From contig WNKP01000011.1 of NCBI GenBank assembly GCA_009797885.1, positions 88,004 through 152,003 of the forward strand: a DNA stretch of 64,000 bases, written 5' to 3'. The notes under the pieces are model-generated. The model saw only the letters and a list, made by a program, of their open reading frames with translations, was not told the DNA's origin and ran no database searches. The position numbers and the translations under genes were made by a program. This DNA is from Flavobacteriaceae bacterium GF1 (GTDB taxonomy: Bacteria; Bacteroidota; Bacteroidia; Flavobacteriales; Flavobacteriaceae). Positions 7,975-17,262 of the stretch are shown piece after piece (the stretch's first letter is position 1; the number at the start of each line of letters is the position of its first letter).

Positions 7975-8493
7975 TTATTTTGGCATAACCACGTCTTCGA
8001 TGATATGGATCACCCCATTGGATGCCATAACATCCGTTTTGGCAATCTTGCTGTAATTTCCATTGGCATCCATTAAAAAGATGCCACCATCTTTACTTAC
8101 TGCGGTAAGCTTTCCACCTTGCAGCGTTGTCAATTCGGCTTTACCATTTCCACTTTTAAGGGCTGCAGCGACATCCGAAGCAGCCAATTTTCCGGAAACC
8201 ACATGATAGGTCAAAATCGCGGATAACTTGCCCTTGTTTGCGGGCTCCAACAAAGAATTCAAGGTATTGGAATCAATTTTGGCAAAGCCCGAGTTTACAG
8301 GGGCAAAAACGGTAAATGGACCATCACCCTTTAAGGCATCCACCAAATCGGCCGCTTTTAAGGCTGTTACCAAAGTTGAAAAATCATCAACGGATACGGC
8401 GATGTCCACAATGTCCTGCCCTTTTTGTGCTTGTGTCGTTAGTACGGCGGCCATCAATGCAAGGGTCGTAAGAATAAAAACTAATTTTTTCAT
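7975..8493 (-). CDS. Secreted fasciclin (FAS1) domain protein
   Basis: A 172-residue exported protein with a Sec signal peptide (cleavage near TQAQ, about residue 22) and one FAS1 domain: the H1 motif GPFTVFAPVNSGFAKI, then LSAILTYHVVSGKL, and the closing NGVIHIIEDVVMPK. FAS1 proteins mediate adhesion or sit in the periplasm or at the surface; no anchor is visible. It is divergent from the sigma factor gene, and in this phylum fasciclin genes often neighbour ECF sigma/anti-sigma pairs, so the sigma factor may control it (inference). Confidence 0.9.
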   Translation of the reverse strand: MKKLVFILTTLALMAAVLTTQAQKGQDIVDIAVSVDDFSTLVTALKAADLVDALKGDGPFTVFAPVNSGFAKIDSNTLNSLLEPANKGKLSAILTYHVVSGKLAASDVAAALKSGNGKAELTTLQGGKLTAVSKDGGIFLMDANGNYSKIAKTDVMASNGVIHIIEDVVMPK

Positions 8494-8613
8494 TTTGTTT
8501 TGTTTAATTGTTTTAATGATTTAAAAGACTAAATGCGCGCTTCTGTTCGTAAATACACAGGGTTTTTAGGCTTGGATGAAGAAGAACCCCTTTTTATCAT
8601 ATCTTTAACATCA

Positions 8614-9180
8614 ATGGAACCACCACCCTTGGAAGACACCGAAGTCATACAGCGAATCATCAACAAGGATAAGGATGCCCTATACCTACTATATGACAAG
8701 TACTCAGGGGCTTTGTTCGGAGTCATTTTAAGGATTTGTCAAAACCAGGTGCTGGCAGAGGACGTACTTCAGGAAACTTTTGTAAAGATTTGGGAAAAAA
8801 TGGGTTCTTATAATCCGGATAAGGGACGATTTTACACCTGGGCGTACCGAATAGCCAAAAATACGGCCTTAAATGCCGTACGAAAGTCTGATAAGCTCAT
8901 CCAAAATGAGGATTTAGGTGTACTTAAGGATAAGAGCACAACGGAAAGTGAAGTGGATCTCCAAAAGCTCAATGGAGCAATAAGTCGACTGGAGCCACAT
9001 CACCAGGAGGCCATATCCTTGGTATATTTTAGGGGATACACGCATAGGGAGGCCAACGAGGAAATGGGAGTACCCCTGGGAACGTTTAAAAGCTATATTC
9101 GACAGGCCTTACAGTTGCTAAGGGAAAGTTATAAAATTGGGATAGTATTATTTTGGTGGGTAACGGAAGTGATAGGATGA
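8614..9180 (+). CDS. ECF-type RNA polymerase sigma factor
   Basis: A 188-residue sigma-70 family extracytoplasmic-function factor. Region 2 shows LYDKYSGALFGVI...AEDVLQETFVKIW and YRIAKNTALNAVRK; region 4 shows LEPHHQEAISLVYFRGYTHREANEEMGVPLGTFKSYIRQAL. The ATG at 8614 gives the usual length, whereas the longer frame from 8533 adds an untypical 27-residue tail. The stop overlaps the start of the anti-sigma gene (ATGA), as expected for a coupled pair. Confidence 0.92.
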   Translation: MEPPPLEDTEVIQRIINKDKDALYLLYDKYSGALFGVILRICQNQVLAEDVLQETFVKIWEKMGSYNPDKGRFYTWAYRIAKNTALNAVRKSDKLIQNEDLGVLKDKSTTESEVDLQKLNGAISRLEPHHQEAISLVYFRGYTHREANEEMGVPLGTFKSYIRQALQLLRESYKIGIVLFWWVTEVIG

Positions 9181-9932
9181 TGGATAAGGACTACATAGTA
9201 AAAGAGGGATTGCTTGAAAAGTATTTGTTGGATGAACTGGATACTGATGAAACCAAAGCGGTAGAACGTGCCATCAGTGAACATGCCGATTTAAGACAAA
9301 AGCTCCAGCAACTTGAAGCGGATTTTGAACGTATGGCCTTTGAAAATGCCATAAATCCCCCTTCCCATGTAAAGGATAGTTTAAAAGTTCAAATGGAAGG
9401 AACGAAAATAAAGCAGCTTCCCACCCATTGGCTTTGGACAGCAGCAAGTTTGACCATTCTGTTTATGCTGACCACATTTTGGATGTACACCAAATGGCAA
9501 GCGACAAAAAAAGAATTGAATTCCCTTCAAAATCAATCCGTAGAATTGGAAGAGCGATTGGACCTGTTGGAAGAAAACTACGAACTCACCAATAACCGCT
9601 TGCAACTGATCAATAATCCGAGCACCATTCCCTTCGTCCTAAAGGGCAATGAAAAAATCCCCAACTCCAGGGCCGTTGCCTACGTCAACCACGATGATAG
9701 GCTTGTTGTAGTAAATCCTAAAGGATTGCCCGAACTTCCCAGCCATCAAACCTATCAAATGTGGAGTGATGTGGATGGGGAAATGATCAATATGGGATTG
9801 CTGCCAACGGATAAGGATCTGGTCACCTTAAAATATATTGACCGGGCCGAATCACTGAACATCACCATTGAACCCGCTGGTGGCAATGACCATCCTACCG
9901 TGGAACAATTGATTTCCTATGTAACACTTTAA
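9177..9932 (+). CDS. Anti-sigma factor of the RskA/anti-sigma-K type
   Basis: A 251-residue single-pass membrane protein. The N-terminal cytoplasmic part (residues about 1-80, GLLEKYLLDELDTDE) is an anti-sigma domain, a membrane helix lies around residues 86-106, a coiled coil follows (LQNQSVELEERLDLLEENYE), and the C-terminal periplasmic domain carries the RskA signature around residues 160-250 (LPSHQTYQMWSDVDG, then a late SLNITIEPAGGND). It should hold the upstream sigma factor inactive until a signal releases it. The start at 9177 overlaps the sigma stop; the next codon (9180) is also ATG. Confidence 0.9.
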   Translation: MMDKDYIVKEGLLEKYLLDELDTDETKAVERAISEHADLRQKLQQLEADFERMAFENAINPPSHVKDSLKVQMEGTKIKQLPTHWLWTAASLTILFMLTTFWMYTKWQATKKELNSLQNQSVELEERLDLLEENYELTNNRLQLINNPSTIPFVLKGNEKIPNSRAVAYVNHDDRLVVVNPKGLPELPSHQTYQMWSDVDGEMINMGLLPTDKDLVTLKYIDRAESLNITIEPAGGNDHPTVEQLISYVTL

Positions 9933-9937
9933 GGGGC

Positions 9938-11554
9938 CTAGGAAACTTTAATGTAATCCGTACGAATCATTTCATTGGAAAGTAGTACCTCATCCAAATC
10001 CAAACCTTCAATAGGTTTTATGGTTTCGGTCTCCCTGTCCCATTCAATACGTTTGCCCAACTTCCAGGATAGACCGGCCATATGGGCAGCGATGGCTTCT
10101 TCAAAACCTTCTTTGATCCCACAGCTCACCTTGCCCCCGTTTCGTATGGCACTCAACCATTCCCGCATGTGCAGGAAAGTGGAGTCTACCCGTTTTCCAT
10201 CAATATAGGTCCACATTAACCCCTTGTCCGCAAAATACTGTGATGTTGCCGAGGAAACCGCATCCGGGGCATTGGCCCCTGGATTGTACTGATAAATGGG
10301 AATACCAGGGCTCATTTTATCATTTTCCAACATTTCGGCATAGCGGGTTGAGCCACCATCCGGCCAGATGGTCAATCGATTTCCCAATTCCATGGTACCA
10401 TCGTGTCCCATAAGGATGGTTGGCCTATTAAAACCGTTGCCCAAGGTTGCACTATAACAGAATGTCATGCCCCGCTCCTTACCCTTTACTTGGCTGCTGC
10501 CCGTGGTAAAATTGGGGAATTCCATATTTACCTGCATCACATCAGGGACATTCCTGCCATCATTATGGGTATATACCCCTCCAGAGGCCATTACCGATTC
10601 TGGAATCCCCATATTAAGTACACAGTTTAATCGGTCATAATCATGGGTCAATAAATCCCCGGAAAGTCCGGAACCGTAGGCCCACCATTTACGCCATCTA
10701 AAGAAATGGTTCTTGTTGAAGGGAATTTGGGGAGCGGAACCTAAAAACTGCTGCCAATCTATGGTATTGGGATTGGCCTTTTCATGTAGTTCGTAGTTCC
10801 ATGCCCCATTGTCGTCATTTCTGTTGGTATTGGTTTGAATAAGTGAAACATGGCCCAAAGTACCTTTTTCCACAATATCCCTGGCCGTTCTAAAGCTAAG
10901 GGTTTGCCTATGCTGATGCCCTACGGCAAAAACCGCATTGGAATTATTGGCGGCCTCACGCAAGCGATAGGTTTCTTCAATAGTATGCGTCATCGGCTTT
11001 TCCACATACACGTGCACCCCGTTGTTCAAGGCTTCAATGGCAATGGGCGCATGCCAATGATCTGGGGTAGCAATGACCACCGCATCAATCTCCCCGCTTT
11101 GAATCATTTCCTGGTAGGTCCCGTAGCGCTTTATTTTGTTTTCTTCCGTAGAAAACGAGTTCAGTGCCCGCTCTGCACGGTAATCAAAAATATCACATAC
11201 TCCGGCCAGTTGGATATTGAGTTTTTCCTGGTTCATAAAATCCTCCAAACCTTTATTGTTTGGATTTTCCTGTACCTCAACTTTCATATCCTCGATCCAT
11301 TCATTGGTAGCAAAACCCAATGACCGACACAATTGTTCCCCTCGAATCCCAAAACCAATGATACCGACACTTATGGGTTCACCCGATATTCCGGGTACCG
11401 CAGGGGGCAACGAAGGTTGAATATTCAACTGTTCCAATATAACGGAGCGTTCCCGTCTTTTTCCCACGGTATTTGAGGCTCCTGCCCACCATACAGCTCC
11501 CAAAATGGGTAGTCCGCCCAGTCCTTTTAATAAATCCCTCCTAGTCCATTTCAT
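9938..11554 (-). CDS. Gfo/Idh/MocA-family oxidoreductase with Tat signal
   Basis: A 538-residue NAD(P)-dependent oxidoreductase. The N-terminus has a twin-arginine signal (RRDLLKGLGG) followed by a hydrophobic stretch, so it is probably exported folded with its cofactor. The Rossmann motif GIIGFGIRG lies near residues 63-71, and EKPMTH near 195 is the conserved Gfo/Idh/MocA motif carrying the cofactor-binding lysine. Exported members often act on sugars or glycans; the substrate is unknown. It is transcribed after the DoxX gene with a 4-base overlap (ATGA). Confidence 0.9.
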   Translation of the reverse strand: MKWTRRDLLKGLGGLPILGAVWWAGASNTVGKRRERSVILEQLNIQPSLPPAVPGISGEPISVGIIGFGIRGEQLCRSLGFATNEWIEDMKVEVQENPNNKGLEDFMNQEKLNIQLAGVCDIFDYRAERALNSFSTEENKIKRYGTYQEMIQSGEIDAVVIATPDHWHAPIAIEALNNGVHVYVEKPMTHTIEETYRLREAANNSNAVFAVGHQHRQTLSFRTARDIVEKGTLGHVSLIQTNTNRNDDNGAWNYELHEKANPNTIDWQQFLGSAPQIPFNKNHFFRWRKWWAYGSGLSGDLLTHDYDRLNCVLNMGIPESVMASGGVYTHNDGRNVPDVMQVNMEFPNFTTGSSQVKGKERGMTFCYSATLGNGFNRPTILMGHDGTMELGNRLTIWPDGGSTRYAEMLENDKMSPGIPIYQYNPGANAPDAVSSATSQYFADKGLMWTYIDGKRVDSTFLHMREWLSAIRNGGKVSCGIKEGFEEAIAAHMAGLSWKLGKRIEWDRETETIKPIEGLDLDEVLLSNEMIRTDYIKVS

Positions 11555-12021
11555 TGCGCAACCGTTTTATGTTTCCTTAAATTTTTAATCCCGAATCTGT
11601 ACCCCGTGGGGAAGTGGTAAAGTAGCAACAAAGCAGCCATCTCAATGAGATTCTTGTTTACCAACCAATAGTTCCCCTCAACGTTCAATTGTGTCAATCC
11701 TGGAAAAGGAGGATGTGACAGATAATACATGGCCAAAAGACCAATCCCCACTATCGCTCCCATTTTTTCAAAAATGCCCAAAAGCAGTGTAATGCCCACC
11801 ACCATCAATGCCGCCATGTTCAGGGTATCTACCCATCCAATAACGGATTCATTGGCCAAAGCGGAAAATACTGACTTAAAAGGTCCCTGTGCCGATGCCA
11901 AATAGCCAAAGGCCGTCCAATCCGGATTATACAATTTCACTATACCCTCATACAAAAAATGCCATCCGATCAGCACACGCAAAATGATGACACTTATTTC
12001 AATTTTAGACTTTTTTTCCAT
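11551..12021 (-). CDS. DoxX-family inner membrane protein
   Basis: A 156-residue four-helix membrane protein of the DoxX/TQO small-subunit superfamily: ILRVLIGWHFLYEGIVKL at the start is typical, with further hydrophobic segments near residues 65-85, 90-105 and 125-142. It is the first gene of a two-gene operon with the Tat-exported oxidoreductase, which suggests that it supplies or removes electrons for that enzyme (inference). The 282 bases upstream hold nothing I can name. Confidence 0.85.
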   Translation of the reverse strand: MEKKSKIEISVIILRVLIGWHFLYEGIVKLYNPDWTAFGYLASAQGPFKSVFSALANESVIGWVDTLNMAALMVVGITLLLGIFEKMGAIVGIGLLAMYYLSHPPFPGLTQLNVEGNYWLVNKNLIEMAALLLLYHFPTGYRFGIKNLRKHKTVAQ

Positions 12022-12303
12022 ACAAAAAGTATTTGGTTACCAATAACGCCGATTTTTTTAGCATCCCAATCCCCAATAAAAAGGCATACGTCCCATAAAG
12101 CTATTTCTTTCCAAACGTACACAAAATGACAATTATCAGGTCCAAATGATGCCTCCCCATTTCCGATGATCACGGCAACGGGTGACTTCATAACCAACCT
12201 GGTTTCTCAATGAATATACTAACTAATCTTGAACCTTATGAAAAAAAAGTATTACGGAACTACTATGTGCCCTATGATGGGTTCGGATTATAAGTGGTAG
12301 GGC

Positions 12304-13608
12304 TTATTTTACGGGCTCCCCGTATAAATCAAAGTCTGAGGCTTCGGTAATCATAACTTCCGTAAAATCACCGATTTTTACGTAATGCCTGGAAGCATCC
12401 ACAAGGACTTCGTTGTCTACATCGGGTGAATCGAACTCCGTACGGCCCACAAAGTAATTGCCCTCCTTACGATCAATGATACAACGAAATGTCTTTCCAA
12501 CCTTTTCTTGGTTCAATTCCCATGAAATCTGGGATTGTACCTCCATAATTTCGTTGGCCCGCTGTTGTTTGATTTCCTCGGGAACATCATCTGTCAGGGA
12601 GTAGGCATGGGTATTCTCTTCATGACTGTAGGTAAAACAACCCAACCGTTCAAAACGCATATCCTTGACCCATTCTTTCAGGGTTTGAAAATCTTCTTCC
12701 GTTTCCCCGGGGTAACCGACGATCAAGGTAGTTCTAATGGCCATTTCCGGCACCGCTTGTCTAAAATCCTGAAGCAATTTTGTAGTCTTTGCCTTGGTTG
12801 TACCCCTTCGCATACTTTTTAGGATGGGGTCGGCAATATGTTGCAACGGAATATCAATATAGTTACAGATTTTGGGTTCTTGCTTCATCACTTCCAAAAC
12901 GTCCATAGGGAAACCTGTTGGAAAGGCATAGTGCAATCGAATCCACTCAATGCCATCTACCTTGGTCAATTGCATTAAAAGTTCAGCAAGATTTCGCTTT
13001 TTATAGAGATCCAAACCATAGTACGTAAGGTCTTGGGCGATTAAAATCAGCTCTTTGACGCCTTTAGCCGCTAACTTTTCAGCTTCTACAACCAATTCCT
13101 CCACAGGTTTGCTCTTATGCTTACCCCGCATCAATGGGATGGCACAAAATGAGCAGGGCCTATCGCAGCCTTCGGCAATCTTTAGGTAGGCATAATTCTT
13201 TGGAGTGGTCGTTAGGCGTTCCCCCAAAAGTTCATGTTTATAATCGGCTCCCAGGGCCTTTAAGAGATTGGGCAAATCACTGGTGCCAAAGTATGCGTCC
13301 ACATTTGGGATTTCTTTTTCCAAATCGGGCTTATACCGTTCACTCAAACAACCGGTCACAAAGACCTTATCCACACTTCCCTCTTCCTTTTTCTGTACAT
13401 ACTCCAATATGGTATTTACACTTTCCTCCTTGGCATTGGCAATGAAACCACAGGTATTGATGACGACTACGTTGCCCTCTTCCTCATGGGCCACTTCTTT
13501 ATTGTTGGCACGAAGTTGCCCCATCAACACCTCTGAGTCGTAGACATTTTTACTGCAACCCAAGGTTACTACATTGATTTTGTTCTTTTTAAGGGATTTT
13601 GTGCGCAT
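12304..13608 (-). CDS. rimO: Ribosomal protein S12 methylthiotransferase RimO
   Basis: A 434-residue radical SAM enzyme that methylthiolates an aspartate of ribosomal protein S12. The N-terminal MTTase domain has cysteines 18, 53 and 87 for one 4Fe-4S cluster; the radical SAM motif is C148-x3-C152-x2-C155; and the C-terminal TRAM domain (about 365-432) ends the protein. The motif context EGCDRPCSFCAIPLMRG and the length separate RimO from MiaB. A TATTTTTG box (minus strand, 13626-13633) lies 17 bases before the start codon. In many Flavobacteriaceae rimO directly follows ftsY; here about 6.8 kb of other genes separate them. Confidence 0.96.
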   Translation of the reverse strand: MRTKSLKKNKINVVTLGCSKNVYDSEVLMGQLRANNKEVAHEEEGNVVVINTCGFIANAKEESVNTILEYVQKKEEGSVDKVFVTGCLSERYKPDLEKEIPNVDAYFGTSDLPNLLKALGADYKHELLGERLTTTPKNYAYLKIAEGCDRPCSFCAIPLMRGKHKSKPVEELVVEAEKLAAKGVKELILIAQDLTYYGLDLYKKRNLAELLMQLTKVDGIEWIRLHYAFPTGFPMDVLEVMKQEPKICNYIDIPLQHIADPILKSMRRGTTKAKTTKLLQDFRQAVPEMAIRTTLIVGYPGETEEDFQTLKEWVKDMRFERLGCFTYSHEENTHAYSLTDDVPEEIKQQRANEIMEVQSQISWELNQEKVGKTFRCIIDRKEGNYFVGRTEFDSPDVDNEVLVDASRHYVKIGDFTEVMITEASDFDLYGEPVK

Positions 13609-13729
13609 ACCTTTCCTATGGGCCGCAAAAATACAATAGCATCGGCAATTGGTCGATTTTATTGCATAATTCTTTTTTTAAAACGTTAAACCTTTAGTAG
13701 TCAGCGTAGTCCCAAATAAAATTGCTGTT

Positions 13730-14833
13730 ATGAAACGTCCTTTACTGCTCTTATTCCCGGTGTTGCTTCTTTTTGAAAGTTGTTCCACGGAACCTATTCA
13801 AAACAATAATGGAAATGAAGCTTTACCCAATGGTCCTGAAAGCACCGACCTGTATTTTCCATCTTCGACTTCTGGAGAATGGGAAACGCTGTCCACAGCT
13901 GAATTGGGATGGAACCCAAATGCGGAACTAGCGCTACGGGACTTTTTGGATGAAAAGGACACCAAGGCATTCATTATCCTAAAAGATGGCAAAATGGCCG
14001 TGGAATGGTACTTTGATGACCATACCCAGAACACCAGTTGGTACTGGGCTTCCGCGGGCAAAACCTTAACAGCATTTACTGTAGGTTTGGCCCAAGAGGA
14101 AGGGATATTGACCATTTCTGATAAAACTTCCGACTATTTGGGTCAAGGGTGGACCAGCCTTACATCGGAAAAAGAAAATCTCATTACCATTTGGCATCAG
14201 ATGACCATGACCACGGGAATGAACAGCCTCCAGTTCGATTGTATTACCCCAAATTGTCTGGAATATGTGGCCGATGCAGGGACGCGATGGGTGTATCATA
14301 ATGGTCCGTATACCTTATTGCAGGACGTAGTGGCCAATGCCAGTGGCGGGGAATGGACCGACTATTTCAATCAAAAACTTCGCGATAGGATTGGAATGGA
14401 TGGATTTTGGTTCTCTACCAATGACCTGAACAATGTTTACTTCAGTACCGCCCGAAGCATGGCGCGCTTTGGATTATTGAACCTCAGTAACGGAATTTGG
14501 GATGGGGAGGTGATTCTGGCAGATGAAACCTATATCGATGCAATGAAGAATACTTCACAAGACTTTAATAAGGCCTACGGATACTTGTGGTGGCTGAATG
14601 GCAAAACCACCTATCTTGCACCTGGTTTACCCATTGAGTTTGATGGGGAACTTATACCCAATGCGCCGACGGATACCTATGCCGGTCTGGGAAAAAATGA
14701 CCAAAAATTATATGTCGTTCCCAGTTTGGGATTGGTCATTGTCCGACTGGGCGAGGACGCTGGAGAAAACCTTTTGGGTCCCTCAAGTTTTGATAATGCC
14801 CTTTGGGAAAAGCTAAATGCATTTATAAATTAA
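13730..14833 (+). CDS. Class C beta-lactamase-fold serine hydrolase, lipoprotein
   Basis: A 367-residue lipoprotein (lipobox FESC, Cys18) with a beta-lactamase class C / D-peptidase-like domain. The active-site S108-A-G-K111 fits SxxK and Y189-H-N191 fits YxN. The C-terminal GLGKNDQKLYVVPSLGLVIV block is the usual third-motif region, where the classical KTG is replaced. The active-site sequence WASAGKTLTAF and the length match the family. Such proteins are usually esterases or peptidases, not resistance enzymes. The 3' end shares the bases TTAA with the stop of the convergent amidase gene. Confidence 0.9.
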   Translation: MKRPLLLLFPVLLLFESCSTEPIQNNNGNEALPNGPESTDLYFPSSTSGEWETLSTAELGWNPNAELALRDFLDEKDTKAFIILKDGKMAVEWYFDDHTQNTSWYWASAGKTLTAFTVGLAQEEGILTISDKTSDYLGQGWTSLTSEKENLITIWHQMTMTTGMNSLQFDCITPNCLEYVADAGTRWVYHNGPYTLLQDVVANASGGEWTDYFNQKLRDRIGMDGFWFSTNDLNNVYFSTARSMARFGLLNLSNGIWDGEVILADETYIDAMKNTSQDFNKAYGYLWWLNGKTTYLAPGLPIEFDGELIPNAPTDTYAGLGKNDQKLYVVPSLGLVIVRLGEDAGENLLGPSSFDNALWEKLNAFIN

Positions 14834-16509
14834 TCCCGGTACCCTTCTGGAAGTTGTCTTGCTTTGGTTATGGCTTCAAAAGCGCTGCCCATATCATATA
14901 ACTTCCCTTCCTGGTATTGCTTGGCAATAAAGGTTAGATTAACGGGCTCCCCATTTTCGCGATATCCCATGGGAATGGTCAGGGCAGGATACTCGGCCGC
15001 GGCTGCCACCCCGGCATCGTAATTGTTGATCGATAATACGGCATCCAAACGATGTTCTGCCATGGGTTGGTTAAAATACGCCCTGCCATTGGTTCGCAAG
15101 CGTTGTTTGATTAATTGCAAACCTTCAGCTGAAGTCGTATCGGCCAAAATCCCATCAAAACGCGCCTGTCCGTAGGGAATTCGAAGCAGGGAATCCTTCA
15201 AATTAAAATCCACAACATCCTTGACCGTGGACACGGTTACCGCATCTTTATCCAGGACCGAGGCTGCTATGTACTTGGGGAGGTCGTTTTTCATATCAAT
15301 GTTCAAAATGGAAAGAAAGCCATCAAATTCCACTTCCGGCGGTTCAAATTCAATGATAACGGCACCTGCTTGCTTCAATTTTTCCAAGGTTTCTTTGTAT
15401 ATGGAATCCCGTTCCACATAATTGGCCAATGCCCCAAACCGCTTTCCTTTTAGGGTCGCCTCCTTATTTTGGTACCATTTTTCATCCCAATCCGTTTGCA
15501 CGGATTTGTCGTCATTGTCATCAAAGCCCCGCATGGCATCCAATAGGATACCATTATCGATAACGTTTTTGGTCATGGGACCAGGGGTATCCAAGGTACT
15601 GGAAATAGGCACTATCCCTGTCCTGCTCAACAATCCAACAGTAGGTTTCATGCCCACTACCGAATTCTGCCCGGAAGGGGACAAAATGGAACCTGAGGTT
15701 TCCGTACCTACGGCAGCTACTGCATAATTAGCGGCAATGGAGGTACCGCTGCCTGCGCTGGACCCTCCGGTATCAAAAACACGGCGCCCATACGGATTTA
15801 GCGTTTGACCGCCCACAGCACTTTGCCCATTGGGACAACTGCAGACAAAATTGGCCCATTCGCTTAAGTTTACCTTGCCCAATACCAATGCACCCTTTTC
15901 TTTTAACCGCTCCACAATAAAGGCGTCATTGGTCCGGTTGTCCTTAAGGGCAATGGCCCCGGCGGTGGTTTTCATATGGGCAGCACCAATATTATCCTTT
16001 AATAGAATGGGCATACCATAAATAGGGTGGTGTTCTTCACCATTGGCATCCAATGCACGGGCTTCTTCCAATACTTTGGGATTTAAGGCAATCACAGTGT
16101 TCAAGGTGGTTTCATTGGGTAATTCGTATTTGTAAATACGGTGCAAATAGAACAGCACCAAATCCTCATAGGTGAAACTTCCTTCAGAAATCCGTGATTG
16201 GATCATGGGAATGTCCTGCTCCAACACCAACGGTTTCATCGCTTTATATTTCGATTCCGGAAATCGGGAAACCTCATCATAAAGTGGCAAAAACACCTTG
16301 TTTTTGTCCAACACCTTGCTTTGGATGAACTTGTAGCGCATCCGCTCCTTTTCGTGGTCGGCATTGGCCGCTACTTCCGTCGAATCGTTGTAAGGCGTCC
16401 AGAGGACGACCTCCGCTGCTGTGACATCTGATGCTGATTTGGAGGTGTTTTCATTTTTACAGGCCGCAAAGGCAAGGAGTACAAGAATAACCAGTATTGA
16501 TTTTTTCAT
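14830..16509 (-). CDS. Amidase-signature-family lipoprotein
   Basis: A 559-residue amidase of the GatA-like signature family, exported as a lipoprotein (LAFAAC, Cys17). The Ser-cisSer-Lys triad is visible: Lys171 in ILLKDNIG, the serine pair 250-251 in GGSSAGS, and the nucleophile Ser274 in GTETSGS. The lipid anchor excludes a role as GatA in tRNA amidation; hydrolysis of amides or peptides outside the cytoplasm is more likely. Insertions relative to GatA fit the long secreted amidases of Bacteroidota. It is convergent with, and overlaps by four bases, the class C serine hydrolase gene. Confidence 0.92.
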   Translation of the reverse strand: MKKSILVILVLLAFAACKNENTSKSASDVTAAEVVLWTPYNDSTEVAANADHEKERMRYKFIQSKVLDKNKVFLPLYDEVSRFPESKYKAMKPLVLEQDIPMIQSRISEGSFTYEDLVLFYLHRIYKYELPNETTLNTVIALNPKVLEEARALDANGEEHHPIYGMPILLKDNIGAAHMKTTAGAIALKDNRTNDAFIVERLKEKGALVLGKVNLSEWANFVCSCPNGQSAVGGQTLNPYGRRVFDTGGSSAGSGTSIAANYAVAAVGTETSGSILSPSGQNSVVGMKPTVGLLSRTGIVPISSTLDTPGPMTKNVIDNGILLDAMRGFDDNDDKSVQTDWDEKWYQNKEATLKGKRFGALANYVERDSIYKETLEKLKQAGAVIIEFEPPEVEFDGFLSILNIDMKNDLPKYIAASVLDKDAVTVSTVKDVVDFNLKDSLLRIPYGQARFDGILADTTSAEGLQLIKQRLRTNGRAYFNQPMAEHRLDAVLSINNYDAGVAAAAEYPALTIPMGYRENGEPVNLTFIAKQYQEGKLYDMGSAFEAITKARQLPEGYRD

Positions 16510-16595
16510 AGGTATGGTTTTGTATTTTCAAAGGAGCCAGCAATGAAAAAATCGAAGATAAGATTTCTCACTTTCAGTTCGAAATCACTTTTAAA

Positions 16596-17180
16596 CTAAT
16601 TTTTTGAAAGCACGGCCTTCAACTTTCTTTTTAGCCTAACTACCATAAAAGTCGGAATCATGGCAATCACCAATCCAAATAAGAAGCCCTTAAACGTAAA
16701 CTTCATGGTCTGTGGAGTATCAATATCATGACGATGGTTCCAAAACTCCACAATTTTTCCATCCTTTATTCGAAATACATTGATGATGCTGATGGGATCT
16801 TTGGTCTCAAGCGCCATCTTTCCTAAAAAGGTATCCGCATCAAAAGATGCTGTCCAGCGGGTAGCGACCAAATCCCCTTCGGCGACCTGAAAATCAATTT
16901 TACCTTTAAACCTTCCATTTTCCCAAAAGAAATCGGCAATATTCTTCTGCTCAACGGCAGGTTCCGTAACCCCTTTGCGGTCACCAATATCATGCACTAC
17001 ATATTCCTCTGCCACATATTTCGCATATTTGTCCGTGTTATTGTTAAACCAAAGATCATTGTAAAAATCCCTGGCAATTTTTTTATTGATTTCCGCTCTT
17101 GAATCCGTATTATCAGGGACCTGAGAAAATGAGAGCGTCGTAAAAACCAATGTAATGGTAAGTGTTGCTATTCTTTTCAT
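16596..17180 (-). CDS. Exported SnoaL/NTF2-like protein with C-terminal membrane helix
   Basis: A 194-residue protein from the ATG at 17180, which gives a Sec signal peptide (cleavage after FSQ, about residue 20). The body is an NTF2-like/SnoaL alpha+beta barrel: the first helix KIARDFYNDLWF, then VHDIGDR, and the strand-rich end IINVFRIKDGKIVEFWNHRHD. Unusually it ends in a hydrophobic helix (about 165-182) followed by a basic tail, which would leave the domain periplasmic and the tail in the cytoplasm. The longer frame from 17219 would extend through the signal peptide and is rejected. The substrate is unknown. Confidence 0.8.
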   Translation of the reverse strand: MKRIATLTITLVFTTLSFSQVPDNTDSRAEINKKIARDFYNDLWFNNNTDKYAKYVAEEYVVHDIGDRKGVTEPAVEQKNIADFFWENGRFKGKIDFQVAEGDLVATRWTASFDADTFLGKMALETKDPISIINVFRIKDGKIVEFWNHRHDIDTPQTMKFTFKGFLFGLVIAMIPTFMVVRLKRKLKAVLSKN

Positions 17181-17262
17181 GATGTAAAAATTTAATGTTG
17201 CAAAGAAAAGCCGCACCACTAGGTTCCATTATTGACCTTGGCCAAAATCCTATTGCTCAAAG

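Noticed and set aside
12022..12303. Possible small gene or regulatory RNA between rimO and doxX
   Set aside because: I found no ORF of credible composition, no hairpin with a T-run and no promoter that matched the consensus.
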